From Nitrospirota bacterium (lineage in GTDB: Bacteria > Nitrospirota > Nitrospiria > Nitrospirales > Nitrospiraceae): DNA of 5,149 nucleotides. The notes under the pieces are model-generated. The model made no database searches. It was not told the DNA's origin and worked only from the letters and a program-made list of their open reading frames with translations. Position 1 is the stretch's first letter, and every line of letters begins with the position of its first letter. The stretch is taken from NCBI GenBank assembly GCA_016235225.1, contig JACRLS010000010.1:1-5149 (forward strand), in the 5' to 3' direction. The position numbers and the translations under genes are program-made. Positions 5,063 through 5,149 of this stretch are shown piece after piece.

Positions 5063-5149
5063 CAGTCATCACATTCGCTAATCGAGAAAGTCCACGCCAA
5101 TATCGCATTTGACTCAATAGAGCCATATTGGAAGCGGCCTGACCCATGG
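5060..5149 (+). CDS. Possible 5' end of a gene running off the right edge
   Basis: An ATG at 5060 opens a frame of 30 codons that is still open at the last base; the product starts MQSSHSLIEKVHANIAFDS. No Shine-Dalgarno is visible before the ATG. A TATTAT box overlaps the start region at 5054-5059, so if this is a promoter the message would begin inside the frame. I do not recognise the product. Two minus-strand frames are also open for about 30 codons here, so a long open frame carries little weight. Confidence 0.2.
   Translation, partial: MQSSHSLIEKVHANIAFDSIEPYWKRPDPW

Larger units (their letters stand above)
4580..5149. other. AT-richer, gene-poor segment
   Basis: About 570 bases without a confident gene. 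Composition changes abruptly: bases 4681-4740 hold 21 G+C of 60 and 5041-5100 hold 22, compared with 39 in 181-240 inside the NHL gene. The segment contains the candidate cold-shock promoter, a 60-codon unrecognised frame, a short remnant-like frame on the other strand, DnaA-box-like 9-mers with an AT-rich tract, and an open frame leaving the right edge. I see no insertion-sequence ends, tRNA or attachment site. Confidence 0.6.

Noticed and set aside
5145..5149. Terminal ATGG as the start of dnaA beside the origin-like region
   Set aside because: Only one codon is visible, the nearest purine-rich site (GGAAG) is 11 bases away, and nothing else supports it; the origin idea is kept separately without this claim.

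Overview
The window looks like part of a GC-rich bacterial chromosome. It holds three confidently called genes and an AT-richer right end with no confident gene. Codon use, the FnIII/NHL-repeat secretome-style protein and the cold-shock protein suggest a Nitrospira-like (Nitrospirota) or similar Gram-negative environmental bacterium. That assignment rests on general resemblance only and is low confidence.

Layout. Positions 6-3011 (minus) encode a complete 1001-residue protein with two six-blade NHL beta-propellers, two fibronectin type III domains and one bacterial Ig-like domain. A 174-bp divergent intergenic region follows, with a candidate promoter in each direction and a near-perfect 18-bp inverted repeat just before the ribosome binding site of the right-hand gene. 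Positions 3186-4145 (plus) encode a D-2-hydroxyacid dehydrogenase of the glyoxylate/hydroxypyruvate reductase type with all catalytic residues present. It converges on a small cold-shock protein gene (4253-4462, minus, GTG start). A perfect 16-bp hairpin with a U-tract on the cold-shock side lies between them.

Upstream of the cold-shock gene is a leader of about 154 nt, measured from a candidate promoter with a perfect TTGACA -35 box. A second strong intrinsic-terminator hairpin sits inside this leader, so premature termination may control the gene. This is the most interesting regulatory structure in the window.

From about 4600 to 5149 the composition drops sharply: one 60-base line counts 21 G+C, against 39 in a line of the NHL gene. 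This part holds only short, unrecognised or remnant-like reading frames. It also has a loose cluster of DnaA-box-like 9-mers next to a very AT-rich stretch, so it could be a replication origin or origin-like segment, a decayed foreign insertion, or an ordinary AT-rich promoter region. The sequence alone does not decide. The three main genes show no obvious functional link; their arrangement (divergent, then convergent) indicates three separate transcription units. I found no RNA genes, CRISPR arrays, insertion sequences or clear mobile elements.
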